NCBI RefSeq assembly: GCF_013044505.1
Contig: NZ_JABERD010000037.1
Coordinates: 1 to 61,059, forward strand
DNA length: 61,059 nt
Source of the DNA: Streptomyces sp. S3(2020)
GTDB taxonomy: Bacteria > Actinomycetota > Actinomycetes > Streptomycetales > Streptomycetaceae
Direction: 5' to 3'
Made by a program: the position numbers and the translations under genes. This document shows positions 40,761 through 51,157 of this stretch, piece after piece; positions within the stretch are counted from its first letter, which is position 1; each line of letters begins with the position of its first letter. The notes under the pieces were generated by a model, which saw only the letters and a program-made list of their open reading frames with translations, was not told the origin of the DNA and ran no database searches.

Positions 40761-41813
40761 ATGCGCCGGGTGTCCCGTATCGCGGTTGCAGGCGTTGCAA
40801 CCGCAGCTCTTGCCGTGACCGTTTCCGCTTGCGGAAGCTCGTCCACCTCCTCGTCCTCCTCCTCCAGCAGCGACAAGAACCTGGGCCTCGCCCTGGCGTA
40901 CGACGTCGGCGGCAAGGGCGACCAGTCCTTCAACGACGCCGCGACCGCCGGTCTGGACAAGGCCGACAAGGAGTTCGGCTACAAGTCCACGGCCGTCGAG
41001 CCGCAGGACGGCGAGTCGGACGCGGACAAGGTCCAGCGTCTGGAGAACCTCGCCAAGCAGGGCTACAACCCGGTCATCGGCGTCGGCTTCGCCTACGCGC
41101 CGGCCGTCAAGGAGGCCGCGGCCAAGTACCCGAAGACCACCTTCGGCATCGTCGACGACGAGCAGATCAAGGCCGACAACGTCGCCGACCTCGTCTTCCA
41201 CGAGGAGCAGGCCTCCTACCTCGCCGGTGTCGCCGCCGCGCTGTCCACCAAGTCCGACGTCGTCGGCTTCGTCGGTGGTGTGGACGTGCCGCTGATCCAC
41301 AAGTTCGGCGCGGGCTTCAAGCAGGGCGTCGAGGACACCAAGAAGGGCGTCACGGTCAAGGAGCAGTACCTGACCGAGACCGCCGCCGAGGGTGGCTTCT
41401 CCAGCCCCGACAAGGGTGAGAGCGCCGCCGAGGGCATGATCGACGACAAGGCGGACGTCATCTACGCCGCCGCCGGTCTGTCCGGCCAGGGCGTCATCAA
41501 GGCCGCCAGCGCCGCCAAGATCTGGGCGATCGGCGTCGACTCCGACCAGTACAACCAGGACGCGCTGAAGGCGTACAAGTCCTCGATCCTCACCTCGGCC
41601 ATGAAGAACGTCGAGGGCGCGGTCTACGAGCTCGCCAAGTCCGTCAAGGACGGCAAGCCGGAGACCGGCGTCGTCCGCGGCAGCCTCTCCAACGGCGGCG
41701 TGAGCGTCTCGAACTCCAACCCGGAGTTCGCGGACAACACCAAGATCCAGGACGCGATCAAGAAGGCGTCCGAGGGCATCATCGACGGCACCATCACCGT
41801 GAAGACCTCCTGA
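40761..41813 (+). CDS. BMP-family nucleoside-binding lipoprotein 2
   Basis: A 350-residue paralogue of the preceding lipoprotein. Signal peptide MRRVSRIAVAGVATAALAVT; lipobox SAC; then a Ser-rich linker. The ligand-binding motifs GLALAYDVGGKGDQSFNDAA, IGVGFAYAPAVKEAAAKYP, LIHKFGAGFKQGV and AIGVDSDQYNQDALK match gene 1. AAGGAG precedes the ATG. Having two similar receptors with one permease suggests different nucleoside preferences (purine versus pyrimidine, or inosine/guanosine versus adenosine); this is inference. Confidence 0.92.
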   Translation: MRRVSRIAVAGVATAALAVTVSACGSSSTSSSSSSSSDKNLGLALAYDVGGKGDQSFNDAATAGLDKADKEFGYKSTAVEPQDGESDADKVQRLENLAKQGYNPVIGVGFAYAPAVKEAAAKYPKTTFGIVDDEQIKADNVADLVFHEEQASYLAGVAAALSTKSDVVGFVGGVDVPLIHKFGAGFKQGVEDTKKGVTVKEQYLTETAAEGGFSSPDKGESAAEGMIDDKADVIYAAAGLSGQGVIKAASAAKIWAIGVDSDQYNQDALKAYKSSILTSAMKNVEGAVYELAKSVKDGKPETGVVRGSLSNGGVSVSNSNPEFADNTKIQDAIKKASEGIIDGTITVKTS

Positions 41814-41919
41814 CCCTTCCGGGTAGAGGCCTTGGCCAAAAGAACGCTGTAATGGCAGCGTTACGGCCACGGAACGGGGCGCGGAGAGGATTCGCCCCTG
41901 GCATCGCTCCCGCGTCTGC

Positions 41920-41956
41920 CGGGTGGCGTCCGGAACGCATGTCCGGACGCCACCCG
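41920..41956 (+). terminator. Terminator after BMP lipoprotein gene 2
   Basis: A perfect 15-bp stem, CGGGTGGCGTCCGGA with TCCGGACGCCACCCG and a 7-base loop, lies in the 364-base gap between the lipoprotein and ATPase genes. Confidence 0.85.
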
Positions 41957-42088
41957 TCCCGCCCTCCGGGCGGACGGCGCGGGATCGACGCCAGGGGTGC
42001 CGCGCCCCGTTCGCGCGGCAGAATGCTCGGAACGGATCGTCCGTCAGAAAAGAACGATCAGGTCCGGGCACTATTTAAAGCAGGGGCG

Positions 42089-42100
42089 CTACGCGCGTAG
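42089..42100. promoter_or_regulatory. Nucleoside-regulon operator, copy 3 (CTACGCGCGTAG)
   Basis: A perfect 12-bp palindrome. It precedes the ABC ATPase gene and its AGGGAGA Shine-Dalgarno, so it controls the transporter/cdd/deoA operon. Confidence 0.75.
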
Positions 42101-42177
42101 AGCGGCCCCTTTTCCAGGGAGAGTGCGCCATCGAAGCGACCAGCAGCCCTCCGCTCACAGCTCAGTCGCCGATCGCG

Positions 42178-43782
42178 GTGGAGCTGGCGGGGATCACCAA
42201 ACGATTCCCGGGTGTCGTCGCCAACCACGACATCCACCTGACGGTCCGCAAGGGCACCGTCCACGCCCTCGTCGGCGAGAACGGCGCCGGCAAGTCGACC
42301 CTGATGAAGATCCTCTACGGCATGCAGAAGCCGGACGAGGGCACCATCGCGGTCGGCACCGAACAGGTGACCTTCTCCAGCCCCGCCGACGCGATCTCCC
42401 GCGGCATCGGCATGGTCCACCAGCACTTCATGCTCGCGGACAACCTCACGGTCCTGGAGAACGTGGTGCTCGGCAGCGAGAAGCTGTACGGCATCGGTGG
42501 CAACGCCCGTAAGAAGATCAAGGAGATCTCCGACCGCTACGGCCTCGGCGTCCGCCCCGACGCCCTGGTCGAGGACCTCGGTGTCGCCGAGCGCCAGCGC
42601 GTGGAGATCCTCAAGGTCCTCTTCCGCGGCGCCTCCACCCTGATCCTCGACGAGCCCACCGCCGTCCTGGTGCCGCAGGAGGTCGACGCGCTCTTCGACA
42701 ACCTGCGCGAGCTCAAGTCCGAGGGCCTGTCGGTCATCTTCATCTCCCACAAGCTCGGCGAGGTCCTCTCCGTCGCCGACGAGATCACCGTCATCCGCCG
42801 CGGCACGACGGTCGGCACCGCCGTCCCGTCCGAGACCACCCCGCGCCAGCTCGCCGAGATGATGGTCGGCAGCGAACTCCCCACCCCGGAGACCGCCGAG
42901 TCGACCGTCACCGACCGGGCCGTCATCGAGGTCAAGGACCTCACCGTCTACGCGTCCGGCGGCGCCTCCCTGGGCGTCGAGGCCGAACCCTCCGGCGGTG
43001 TCGGTCTCGCCGCGGAGGGCGGCGAGGTCAAGCGGGTCCTCGACGACGTCTCCTTCACCATCCACGCCGGTGAGGTCATGGGCATCGCCGGTGTCGAGGG
43101 CAACGGCCAGACCGAGCTCATCGACGCCCTCATCGGCACCAGGAACGCCGACTCCGGAGCCATCTTCTTCGAGGGCACGGACGTCACCTCCTGGGCCACC
43201 CGCAAGCGCCGCGAGTCCGGCGTCGGCTACATCCCCGAGGACCGCCACCGCCAGGGCCTGCTCCTGGAGGCCCCCCTCTGGGAGAACCGCATCCTCGGCC
43301 ATGTCACCGAGACGCCCAACGCCAAGGGCTTCTGGCTGACCCCGAAGGCGGCCCAGGCCGACACCCGCCGCATCGTCGAGGAGTACGACGTCCGTACCCC
43401 CGGCATCGACGTCACCGCGGCCTCCCTGTCCGGCGGCAACCAGCAGAAGCTGATCGTCGGCCGCGAGATGAGCCACAGCCCCAAGTTCCTGATCGCCGCC
43501 CACCCCACCCGCGGTGTGGACGTCGGCGCGCAGGCCCAGATCTGGGACCGCATCCGCGACGCCCGCCGCGAGGGCCTCGCCGTGCTGCTGATCTCCGCCG
43601 ACCTGGACGAGCTCATCGGCCTGTCGGACACCCTGCGTGTGATCTACAACGGCAGGCTGGTCGCCGACGCCGACCCGGCCACCGTGACCCCGGAGGAGCT
43701 CGGCTCCGCCATGACGGGTGCCGCCACCGGACACCTTGAGCACGTCGAGGACGAGAGCGCCCCGGAGGACGAGGCCCGATGA
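42178..43782 (+). CDS. Nucleoside ABC transporter ATP-binding protein
   Basis: A 534-residue duplicated ATPase of the sugar/nucleoside (NupA/RbsA) type. The first domain has Walker [10 protein letters not shown], an unusual signature [16 protein letters not shown] and Walker [10 protein letters not shown]. The second domain has a degenerate Walker A (GVEGNGQTE), the LSGGNQQK signature and a Walker B lacking the usual DEPT ([14 protein letters not shown]). GTG 42178 is the first conventional start and places the protein right at [10 protein letters not shown]. However, AGGGAGA lies seven bases before an ATC at 42130 in the same frame, which would add 16 residues (see findings). ATGA overlap with the next permease. 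Confidence 0.92.
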   Translation: MELAGITKRFPGVVANHDIHLTVRKGTVHALVGENGAGKSTLMKILYGMQKPDEGTIAVGTEQVTFSSPADAISRGIGMVHQHFMLADNLTVLENVVLGSEKLYGIGGNARKKIKEISDRYGLGVRPDALVEDLGVAERQRVEILKVLFRGASTLILDEPTAVLVPQEVDALFDNLRELKSEGLSVIFISHKLGEVLSVADEITVIRRGTTVGTAVPSETTPRQLAEMMVGSELPTPETAESTVTDRAVIEVKDLTVYASGGASLGVEAEPSGGVGLAAEGGEVKRVLDDVSFTIHAGEVMGIAGVEGNGQTELIDALIGTRNADSGAIFFEGTDVTSWATRKRRESGVGYIPEDRHRQGLLLEAPLWENRILGHVTETPNAKGFWLTPKAAQADTRRIVEEYDVRTPGIDVTAASLSGGNQQKLIVGREMSHSPKFLIAAHPTRGVDVGAQAQIWDRIRDARREGLAVLLISADLDELIGLSDTLRVIYNGRLVADADPATVTPEELGSAMTGAATGHLEHVEDESAPEDEAR

Positions 43783-44897
43783 AGAAGTTCGACAAGGAGC
43801 GCCTGCTCCTCGCCGTGGCCGGACCGGCCCTGGCGCTCGTCGCGGCGATCCTGCTGACCTCGGTCGTGCTGATCGCCTCGGGCAAGAGCCCGATCGAGCC
43901 GTACACGCTCATGCTGGAGCAGGCCGGCTACTCCGACGTCCAGGTACTGATCGTCAACCAGGCGTCGATGTACTACATCGCCGCCCTCGCGGTCGCCCTC
44001 GGCTTCCGGATGAACCTGTTCAACATCGGTGTCGACGGCCAGTACCGCCTCGGCGCCATGATGACCGCGGTGGTCGGCGCCCACGTGGCACTGCCGTCCT
44101 TCCTCCAGGTCCCGCTGCTGCTCCTGGTCGGCGCCCTCACCGGCGCCATGTGGGCCGGTATCGCCGGCATCCTGAAGGTGACCCGGGGCGTCAGCGAGGT
44201 CGTCGCGACGATCATGCTGAACTCCATCGCCACCAGCGTCATCGGCTACCTCACCCTCACCGACAACTGGGGCGTCCCGCTCGGCGACAACGTCACCACC
44301 GGTGTGATGAAGGAGTCCGGCTGGGTCCCCGGCATCGACCTGGGCTCCGACGTCGGCGAGATCTACGGTCTGGTCTTCCTCGCCGTCGCGATGGGCATCG
44401 GCTACTGGGCCGTCCTCAACCGCACCCGCTTCGGCTTCGACCTGCGGGCCACCGGCGAGTCCGAGACCGCCGCCGCGGCCTCCGGCGTCAACGCCAAGCG
44501 CATGGTCCTCACCGCGATGCTGATCTCCGGCGCGGTCGCCGGCATCTCCGGTCTGCCGCTGCTGCTCGGCGACACCCACACCTACAGCCTCAGCTTCCCG
44601 GCCGGCCTCGGCTTCACCGCCATCGGCATCGCACTGCTCGGCCGTAACCACCCCGGTGGCATCGCGCTCGCCGCACTGCTGTGGGCCTTCCTCGACAAGG
44701 CGTCCCCCGCTCTCGACTACGCGACCCCCGAGCCGTACGAGAAGGAGATCGCCACGATCATGCAGGGCCTGATCGTCTTCGCGGTCGTCATCTCCTACGA
44801 GGTCGTCCGCACCTGGGGCCTGCGCCGCCAGCAGAAGCGCGTCGGCGAGGAGCTCGCCGCGGCCGCCGCCAACACCAAGAAGGAGGTGGCGGTCTGA
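43779..44897 (+). CDS. Nucleoside ABC transporter permease 1
   Basis: A 372-residue BPD_transp_2 permease with about nine to ten hydrophobic helices. Landmarks are FRMNLFNIGVDGQYRLGAMM, GISGLPLLLGDTHTYSLSFP and GLGFTAIGIALLGRNHPGGI, the usual cytoplasmic EAA-like region of the nucleoside/branched-chain type. It starts inside the ATPase stop (ATGA) and its own TGA overlaps the next ATG, so stoichiometric translation is expected. Confidence 0.92.
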   Translation: MKKFDKERLLLAVAGPALALVAAILLTSVVLIASGKSPIEPYTLMLEQAGYSDVQVLIVNQASMYYIAALAVALGFRMNLFNIGVDGQYRLGAMMTAVVGAHVALPSFLQVPLLLLVGALTGAMWAGIAGILKVTRGVSEVVATIMLNSIATSVIGYLTLTDNWGVPLGDNVTTGVMKESGWVPGIDLGSDVGEIYGLVFLAVAMGIGYWAVLNRTRFGFDLRATGESETAAAASGVNAKRMVLTAMLISGAVAGISGLPLLLGDTHTYSLSFPAGLGFTAIGIALLGRNHPGGIALAALLWAFLDKASPALDYATPEPYEKEIATIMQGLIVFAVVISYEVVRTWGLRRQQKRVGEELAAAAANTKKEVAV

Positions 44898-46159
44898 TGA
44901 CCACCGCGACCATCGTCAAAGCGCTGGCCAAGAAGCCCGGCAAGGGCAGTCGCCGCATGTCGCTGCCCGTCCTCCTCCTGATCATCTCGGGCGTGCTGAT
45001 CCTGACGTCGATCGTGCGCCTGATCACCGGCGCCGACGGCATCACCTCCACCGGCCAGATGTCCACCGCCCTGCGCGCGGCCGTCCCGATCGGTCTCGCG
45101 GGCCTCGGCGGTCTGTGGGCCGAGCGCGCGGGCGTCGTCAACATCGGCCTCGAGGGCATGATGATCCTCGGCACCTGGTTCGGCGCCTGGGCCGGCTACC
45201 AGTGGGGCCCCTGGACCGGCGTGATCGTCGGCATCATCGGCGGTGCCCTCGGCGCCGTCCTGCACGCAATCGCCACGGTGACCTTCAACGTCAACCACAT
45301 CGTCTCCGGTGTGGCCCTGAACATCCTGGCCCTCGGCACCACCCGCTATCTGTCGAAGTTCACCTTCGAGGAGGCCCCGCAGGGCTCCTCCAAGCAGTCC
45401 CCGCCGATCGAGTCGCTGGGCACCTTCGACGTCCCGGGCCTCTCCAGCTGGCTGGAGACCCTCAACGACAAGCACTGGTTCCTGATCTCCGACATCGCCG
45501 GTCTCGTCGGCGGTCTGATCACCAACCTGTCGCCCCTGACCGTCGTCGCCGTGGCCCTCGTACCCGCCTCCTGGTACATCCTGTGGCGCACGCCGTTCGG
45601 TCTGCGGCTGCGCTCCTGCGGTGAGAACCCGATCGCGGCGGAGTCCCTCGGCGTCAACGTCTACAAGTACAAGTACATCGCCGTGATCATCTCCGGCGGC
45701 TTCGCCGGCCTCGGCGGTGCCTTCCTGTCGATCGTCTCGTCCAACGTGTACCTCGACGGCCAGACGGCGGGCCGCGGTTACATCGGTCTCGCCGCGATGA
45801 TCTTCGGCAACTGGATGCCGGGCGGACTCGCCCTCGGCGCGGGCCTGTTCGGCTACACCGACAGCCTCAAGCTGCGCGGCGGCACGACCAACGTCCACGC
45901 GTTGATCCTGCTGATCGCGATCCTGCTGGTGTTCGGCGCCGCGTACCTCGCCTGGAAGAAGAAGTACGTCCCCGCCGCCATCACCGCCGCGATCTCGGCC
46001 CTCATGTTCATCTGGTACACCACCACGAACGAGGTCCCGAACCAGGTCGTGACGGCCAGCCCCTACGTCATCACCCTGCTGGTGCTCTCGCTGTCCGCAC
46101 AGCGCCTGAGGATGCCGAAGGCGGACGGACTGCCCTACCGGAAGGGGCAGGGGAAGTGA
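44897..46159 (+). CDS. Nucleoside ABC transporter permease 2
   Basis: A 420-residue BPD_transp_2 permease. AERAGVVNIGLEGMMILGTW, NVNHIVSGVALNILALGTTR and LRSCGENPIAAESLGVNVYK are the family signatures, and GRGYIGLAAMIFGNWMPGGL is the coupling region. There are ten or so helices, with an extra helix pair at the C-terminus. It is coupled upstream by a one-base TGATG overlap and downstream by GTGA with the cytidine deaminase gene. Confidence 0.92.
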   Translation: MTTATIVKALAKKPGKGSRRMSLPVLLLIISGVLILTSIVRLITGADGITSTGQMSTALRAAVPIGLAGLGGLWAERAGVVNIGLEGMMILGTWFGAWAGYQWGPWTGVIVGIIGGALGAVLHAIATVTFNVNHIVSGVALNILALGTTRYLSKFTFEEAPQGSSKQSPPIESLGTFDVPGLSSWLETLNDKHWFLISDIAGLVGGLITNLSPLTVVAVALVPASWYILWRTPFGLRLRSCGENPIAAESLGVNVYKYKYIAVIISGGFAGLGGAFLSIVSSNVYLDGQTAGRGYIGLAAMIFGNWMPGGLALGAGLFGYTDSLKLRGGTTNVHALILLIAILLVFGAAYLAWKKKYVPAAITAAISALMFIWYTTTNEVPNQVVTASPYVITLLVLSLSAQRLRMPKADGLPYRKGQGK

Positions 46160-46557
46160 CCTCCGCCGACTTCGACTGGGACGCCCTGCGGGAGGTGGCA
46201 CGCGAGGCGATGAGCCACGCGTACGCCCCCTACTCGGGCTACCCCGTCGGCGTCTCGGCCCTCGTCGACGACGGCCGTACGGTCTCCGGCTGCAATGTCG
46301 AGAACGCCTCCTACGGACTCGGCCTGTGCGCCGAGTGCGGGCTGGTCTCGGAGCTGCAGCGCACCGGCGGCGGCCGCCTGACGCACTTCACGTGCGTGGA
46401 CGGCCGCGGTGAGGTCCTCGTCCCGTGCGGCCGCTGCCGGCAGTTGTTGTACGAGTTCGGCGGCCCCGATCTCCTGCTGGAGACCCCGGCGGGCATCCTG
46501 CCGCTCTCGGAGATGCTGCCCCAGGCCTTCGGGCCGGGTCATCTCACCACCAAGTAA
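46156..46557 (+). CDS. cdd: Cytidine deaminase
   Basis: This 133-residue zinc enzyme deaminates cytidine and deoxycytidine to uridine and deoxyuridine. GCNVENASYG binds the nucleoside, LCAECG carries the zinc Cys and catalytic Glu, and VPCGRCRQ supplies the other two Cys ligands, as in the small tetrameric class. GTG 46156 overlaps the permease stop, so uptake and deamination are expressed together. Confidence 0.95.
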   Translation: MTSADFDWDALREVAREAMSHAYAPYSGYPVGVSALVDDGRTVSGCNVENASYGLGLCAECGLVSELQRTGGGRLTHFTCVDGRGEVLVPCGRCRQLLYEFGGPDLLLETPAGILPLSEMLPQAFGPGHLTTK

Positions 46558-46634
46558 CTCCCGTGCGGCCCCTCTGAATCGGAATCGGTCAGGGGGGCCG
46601 CGCACTTCCTGGACCCTCGGAAGGAATGCTTCAC

Positions 46635-47918
<1,284 letters not shown>

Positions 47919-47940
47919 CCAGGCTGTTTCCCTTTCGGGT

Positions 47941-47974
47941 GAACGGGATCGGTGCTGCGGCGCCGGTCCCGTTC
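47941..47974 (+). terminator. Terminator of the nucleoside operon
   Basis: A 12-bp stem with one G-T pair, GAACGGGATCGG with CCGGTCCCGTTC and a 10-base loop, lies 23 bases after the deoA stop. Confidence 0.75.
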
Positions 47975-47993
47975 GGCGTTGTTGGATGCGCCC

Positions 47994-48587
47994 ATGGGTC
48001 ACGTGATCGAGGGCGACTACATCCTGGCGGACAACGAGTGGGACGAACTGGCGTGGGTCTGGGGGCAGACGGACGTCCCCAAGGGCTGCAAGGTGGAGAT
48101 CATCGATGGCCTGATCATCGTGACGCCCTATTCCGCCCAAGCGCACCACGGCATCGTCGAGCCCGCGCAGCGGCGCCTGTACGAGGTGACCCCCGAGGGC
48201 TGGGGCATCTACCAGCGGCTGGGCATGGCAGTGCCGTCCCGGCTCGGGCTCTACGTCCCCGATCTGGCCGTGGTGCCGGAGGAGGCGCTGCGGACGCGCG
48301 ACGATCACTTCATCCCGGCGTCGGCGGCGGAACTCGTCGCGGAGGTCACCTCGAACGCCACCGCCCACCACGACAGGACGACCAAGGCGGTCGGCTACGC
48401 CGAGGCCGGGATCCCGCTCTACCTCCTCATCGACCGGCTGCATCCGGACGGACCGGCGATCACCCTGCACAGCGAGCCGGCGGGGGGCGTCTATCGGGTC
48501 ATGCGCCCGGGGCGGTTCGGCGACCCGGTGATGCTGCCCCGGCTGTTCGACCTCACCCTCGACACCAGGGAGTTCCGCGGAGTCTGA
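47994..48587 (+). CDS. Uma2-family protein (DUF820), second copy
   Basis: A 197-residue PD-(D/E)XK-fold protein of the Uma2 family. Landmarks are CKVEIIDGLIIVTPYSAQAH, VPDLAVVPEEALR, AELVAEVTSNATAHHDRTTK (core Glu and Lys) and IPLYLLIDRLHPDGPAITLH. It shares the layout of the protein at 1553 but the two are clearly diverged. It lacks a Shine-Dalgarno. It converges with the AEC transporter gene, one base apart. Confidence 0.8.
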   Translation: MGHVIEGDYILADNEWDELAWVWGQTDVPKGCKVEIIDGLIIVTPYSAQAHHGIVEPAQRRLYEVTPEGWGIYQRLGMAVPSRLGLYVPDLAVVPEEALRTRDDHFIPASAAELVAEVTSNATAHHDRTTKAVGYAEAGIPLYLLIDRLHPDGPAITLHSEPAGGVYRVMRPGRFGDPVMLPRLFDLTLDTREFRGV

Positions 48588-48588
48588 C

Positions 48589-49509
48589 TCATCCGAGCAA
48601 CGCCGCGACCACCACCAACACCGGCACCGCCAACACCGTCGACACCAGGATCGAATCCCGCGCCAGCCGCTCGCCCACCCTGTAACTCGACGCGTACGTA
48701 TAGAGGTTCTGCGCGGCGGGCAGCGCCGACGTCACCACCACGTCCAGGAGCTGGTGGCCCCGCAGCCCGAACACCCCCACCGCCAGCGCCCACGCGGCCA
48801 CCGGCTGGCCCACCGACTTCAACGCCACCGACAGCAGGACCAGCTGACGGTCCGGCCCCCGCCCCGGCATCGTGCTGCCGCACAGGGAGATCCCGAAGGC
48901 GAGCAGGACGGCGGGGACGGACATGTTGCCGATCAGGGTCACCGGGTCCATGACCGCCGAGGGGATGTGGAGACCGGTCGCCGAGACCGCCACCCCGGCC
49001 AGCGAACCCACCGCGATGGGGTTGCGCAGGGGTGTCAGGAGGCGCAGCCACAGCGGGTCCTTGCCGTCCCTGGCCGCCAGGTCCAGGACGGTCAGCGCGA
49101 CCGGGGTCAGCAGGAGCAGCTGGAACAGCAGCACCGGCGCCACCAGCGAGGCATCGCCCAGGACGTACACGGCGATCGGGATACCGAGGTTCCCGGAGTT
49201 GACGTAGCTGGAGCACAGCGCGCCGATGGTCGTACGGCCCACGCCCCACCCCCGTACGGCACCCACCGCGATGAAGACACCCGCCATCGCCGCCGTGCTC
49301 AGCGCGGTCACGACCAGACGGCTGGAGAAGACCACCGACAGGTCGGCCCCCGCCAGCGTCGTGAAGAGCAGGGCCGGGGAGGCGACATGGAAGGCGAGCT
49401 TCGTGAGGACCTCGCGCCCGTTGTCACCGAGGTAGCCGCGCCGCCCGATCAGATACCCGACCGCGATCACCACGGCGATGACGGCGAAGCCGGTCAGCAC
49501 TCCCTGCAC
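48589..49509 (-). CDS. AEC-family (auxin efflux carrier type) transporter
   Basis: A 306-residue membrane protein with about ten helices in two halves. The N-terminus VQGVLTGFAVIAVVIAVGYL IGRR and the conserved CSSYVNSGNLGIPIAVYVLG (the N-x-G-N-x-G-x-P motif) identify the AEC/MdcF group, which moves malate, malonate or similar anions. GTG 49509 lies five bases after GAGGAGG. Substrate unknown; no enzyme gene is linked. Confidence 0.85.
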   Translation of the reverse strand: MQGVLTGFAVIAVVIAVGYLIGRRGYLGDNGREVLTKLAFHVASPALLFTTLAGADLSVVFSSRLVVTALSTAAMAGVFIAVGAVRGWGVGRTTIGALCSSYVNSGNLGIPIAVYVLGDASLVAPVLLFQLLLLTPVALTVLDLAARDGKDPLWLRLLTPLRNPIAVGSLAGVAVSATGLHIPSAVMDPVTLIGNMSVPAVLLAFGISLCGSTMPGRGPDRQLVLLSVALKSVGQPVAAWALAVGVFGLRGHQLLDVVVTSALPAAQNLYTYASSYRVGERLARDSILVSTVLAVPVLVVVAALLG

Positions 49510-49652
49510 GGAACCTCCTCGGCGGTGAGGAGCGCAGGGGATATCCAGGGCGGTGCTGATCCGTGGGGCATACAGCCAACCCTCCGGGGAAGGCGGTGCC
49601 CAGGTCAATGTGATCTCGGTCGGTGGACCCGCAGGGACCGGGTCCCGCCGCG

Positions 49653-50054
49653 ATGGACTCCGCCGCGATGAGTTCCGCCCGCCCGCCCGGTCTACCGATC
49701 GTGGACGCCATGACACCCGCCGTGCTCGTACTGGCCGGCCCCGTCACCCGGGACGAGGTGGCGGGGCTCTGCGACGACGTGCGGGCGCTGCTGGAGGCGA
49801 CCGGAGCCGGGGCGGTCGTCTGCGATGTCGGAGGGCTCGGGCCGCCGGGGCTCGGCGCCGTCGATCTGCTGGCACGGCTGGAGCTGGCCGCCCGGCGGGC
49901 CGGGGGCCGGATCCGGCTCAGAGACCCCGCCCTCGCGCTACAGGCTCTTCTCGACCTAGTCGGCCTCCGCTTCGAGATGGAGGGGGAGATCGAACAGGGG
50001 GAACCAGCGCTGTGTGTCGAGGAAGCAGTGGAACCCGGTGATCCGCCCGTCTGA
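49653..50054 (+). CDS. STAS-domain protein
   Basis: About 133 residues. TPAVLVLAGPVTRDEVAGLC, AGAVVCDVGGLGPPGLGAVD, LLARLELAARRAGGRIRLRD and ALQALLDLVGL follow the anti-sigma-factor-antagonist (STAS) fold. The Ser/Thr normally phosphorylated, in the D-x-S/T position before the second helix, is replaced (DVGGLG), so classical phospho-switching is doubtful. Start uncertain (ATG 49653, 49668 or 49710). Its last 99 bases overlap the 3' end of the sigma gene on the other strand. Confidence 0.65.
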   Translation: MDSAAMSSARPPGLPIVDAMTPAVLVLAGPVTRDEVAGLCDDVRALLEATGAGAVVCDVGGLGPPGLGAVDLLARLELAARRAGGRIRLRDPALALQALLDLVGLRFEMEGEIEQGEPALCVEEAVEPGDPPV

Positions 50055-50951
50055 GATCTCCAGGATCTGCACCGCCCAGGGGGTGTAACCGCCCTTCTCC
50101 TCGTCCGGCTTGTAGTGCGCGAAGCCGGGCAGGCCGTTGGCCTGGACGGGCACCAGATGGGAGTTGGCGCAGGAGGCGCCCAGCGTCGTCATGAAGCCCG
50201 TGATGTCGTCGTGGCCCGTCAGCCACAGGTCGAACGGCGGCATCGTCATGATGGCGTCCTCGTGCAGCAGCGCCGTCAGCGCCGCCATGTCGTACCCCTC
50301 GAACGCCGCCATGTAGCGGTCCAGGAGCTTCTTCTGCTCCTCGTCCAGCGGGTCGGACACCGTCGCCTCCGCGCCGTGTCCGTCCCGCTCGGCGAGGGTC
50401 GCGCGGGCCCGCTGGAGGGCGCTGTTGACCGACGCGACCGTGGTGCCGAGCAGCTCGGCGACCTCGCTCGCCTTCCAGGCCAGCACCTCACGCAGGATCA
50501 GCACCGCGCGCTGCTTGGGCGGGAGTTGCTGCAGGGCGGCCATGAAGGCGAGCCGTACGGATTCCTTGGCCACGGCAGCCTCCGCCGGGTCCTCGACGGT
50601 GGGCAGGACGCGGGCGTCCGGCATCGGCTCCAGCCAGGTGTGGTCCGGGCGGGGGGAGAGGGCGGCCTGGGCGAGGGGCGTCGAATCGGTGAGGTCCATC
50701 GGCCTCGCGCGTTTGTTGCCGGCCGTCAGCATGTCCAGGCAGACGTTGGTCGCGATGCGGTAGAGCCAGGAGCGGAGGCTGGAACGGCCCTCGAACTTGT
50801 CGTAGCTGCGCCAGGCGCGGACCATCGTGTCCTGCACCGCGTCCTCCGCCTCGAAGGACGAGCCGAGCATGCGGTAGCAGTACCCGGTCAGCTCGACCCG
50901 GTGCTTCTCCAGCCTGACGTCGAGGTCCGCTGTCGTCGTGCTGTCCGTCAT
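49956..50951 (-). CDS. ECF sigma factor with C-terminal SnoaL-like domain (SigG/SigJ type)
   Basis: 331 residues. Sigma region 2 spans LTGYCYRMLGSSFEAEDAVQ through RSSLRSWLYRIATNVCLDML. Region 4 is LPPKQRAVLILREVLAWKAS with ELLGTTVASVNSALQRARATL. A SnoaL-like/NTF2 domain follows (YMAAFEGYDMAALTALLHED to CFLDTQRWFPLFDLP). In this class the C-terminal domain replaces a separate anti-sigma factor and controls activity; no anti-sigma gene is adjacent. The ATG at 50951 follows GGGTGGACG. Convergent and overlapping with the STAS gene. Confidence 0.9.
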   Translation of the reverse strand: MTDSTTTADLDVRLEKHRVELTGYCYRMLGSSFEAEDAVQDTMVRAWRSYDKFEGRSSLRSWLYRIATNVCLDMLTAGNKRARPMDLTDSTPLAQAALSPRPDHTWLEPMPDARVLPTVEDPAEAAVAKESVRLAFMAALQQLPPKQRAVLILREVLAWKASEVAELLGTTVASVNSALQRARATLAERDGHGAEATVSDPLDEEQKKLLDRYMAAFEGYDMAALTALLHEDAIMTMPPFDLWLTGHDDITGFMTTLGASCANSHLVPVQANGLPGFAHYKPDEEKGGYTPWAVQILEISDGRITGFHCFLDTQRWFPLFDLPLHLEAEAD

Positions 50952-51157
50952 CGTCCACCCACCCCTGTGGCCGTTCTGTGTCGCGCCTTTGCGCCCAGCA
51001 CGTTCGAAGCTATCGCAGGGCACTGACAATGGCGTGCCGAGTGATGGAACGCGCAGGTCAGACACCTTTCGCTCTCGCCGGGGCGAGGAAAGGCAGTCCC
51101 CCTGGTCGACCGACCTCGACCAGGGGGAAGCAGGGGGAAGCAGGGGGAACGTGCGGC

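Noticed and set aside
39255..42071. 938-codon minus-strand frame opposite both BMP genes
   Set aside because: It runs antisense through two clear lipoprotein genes, a terminator and two operators, and has no family similarity.
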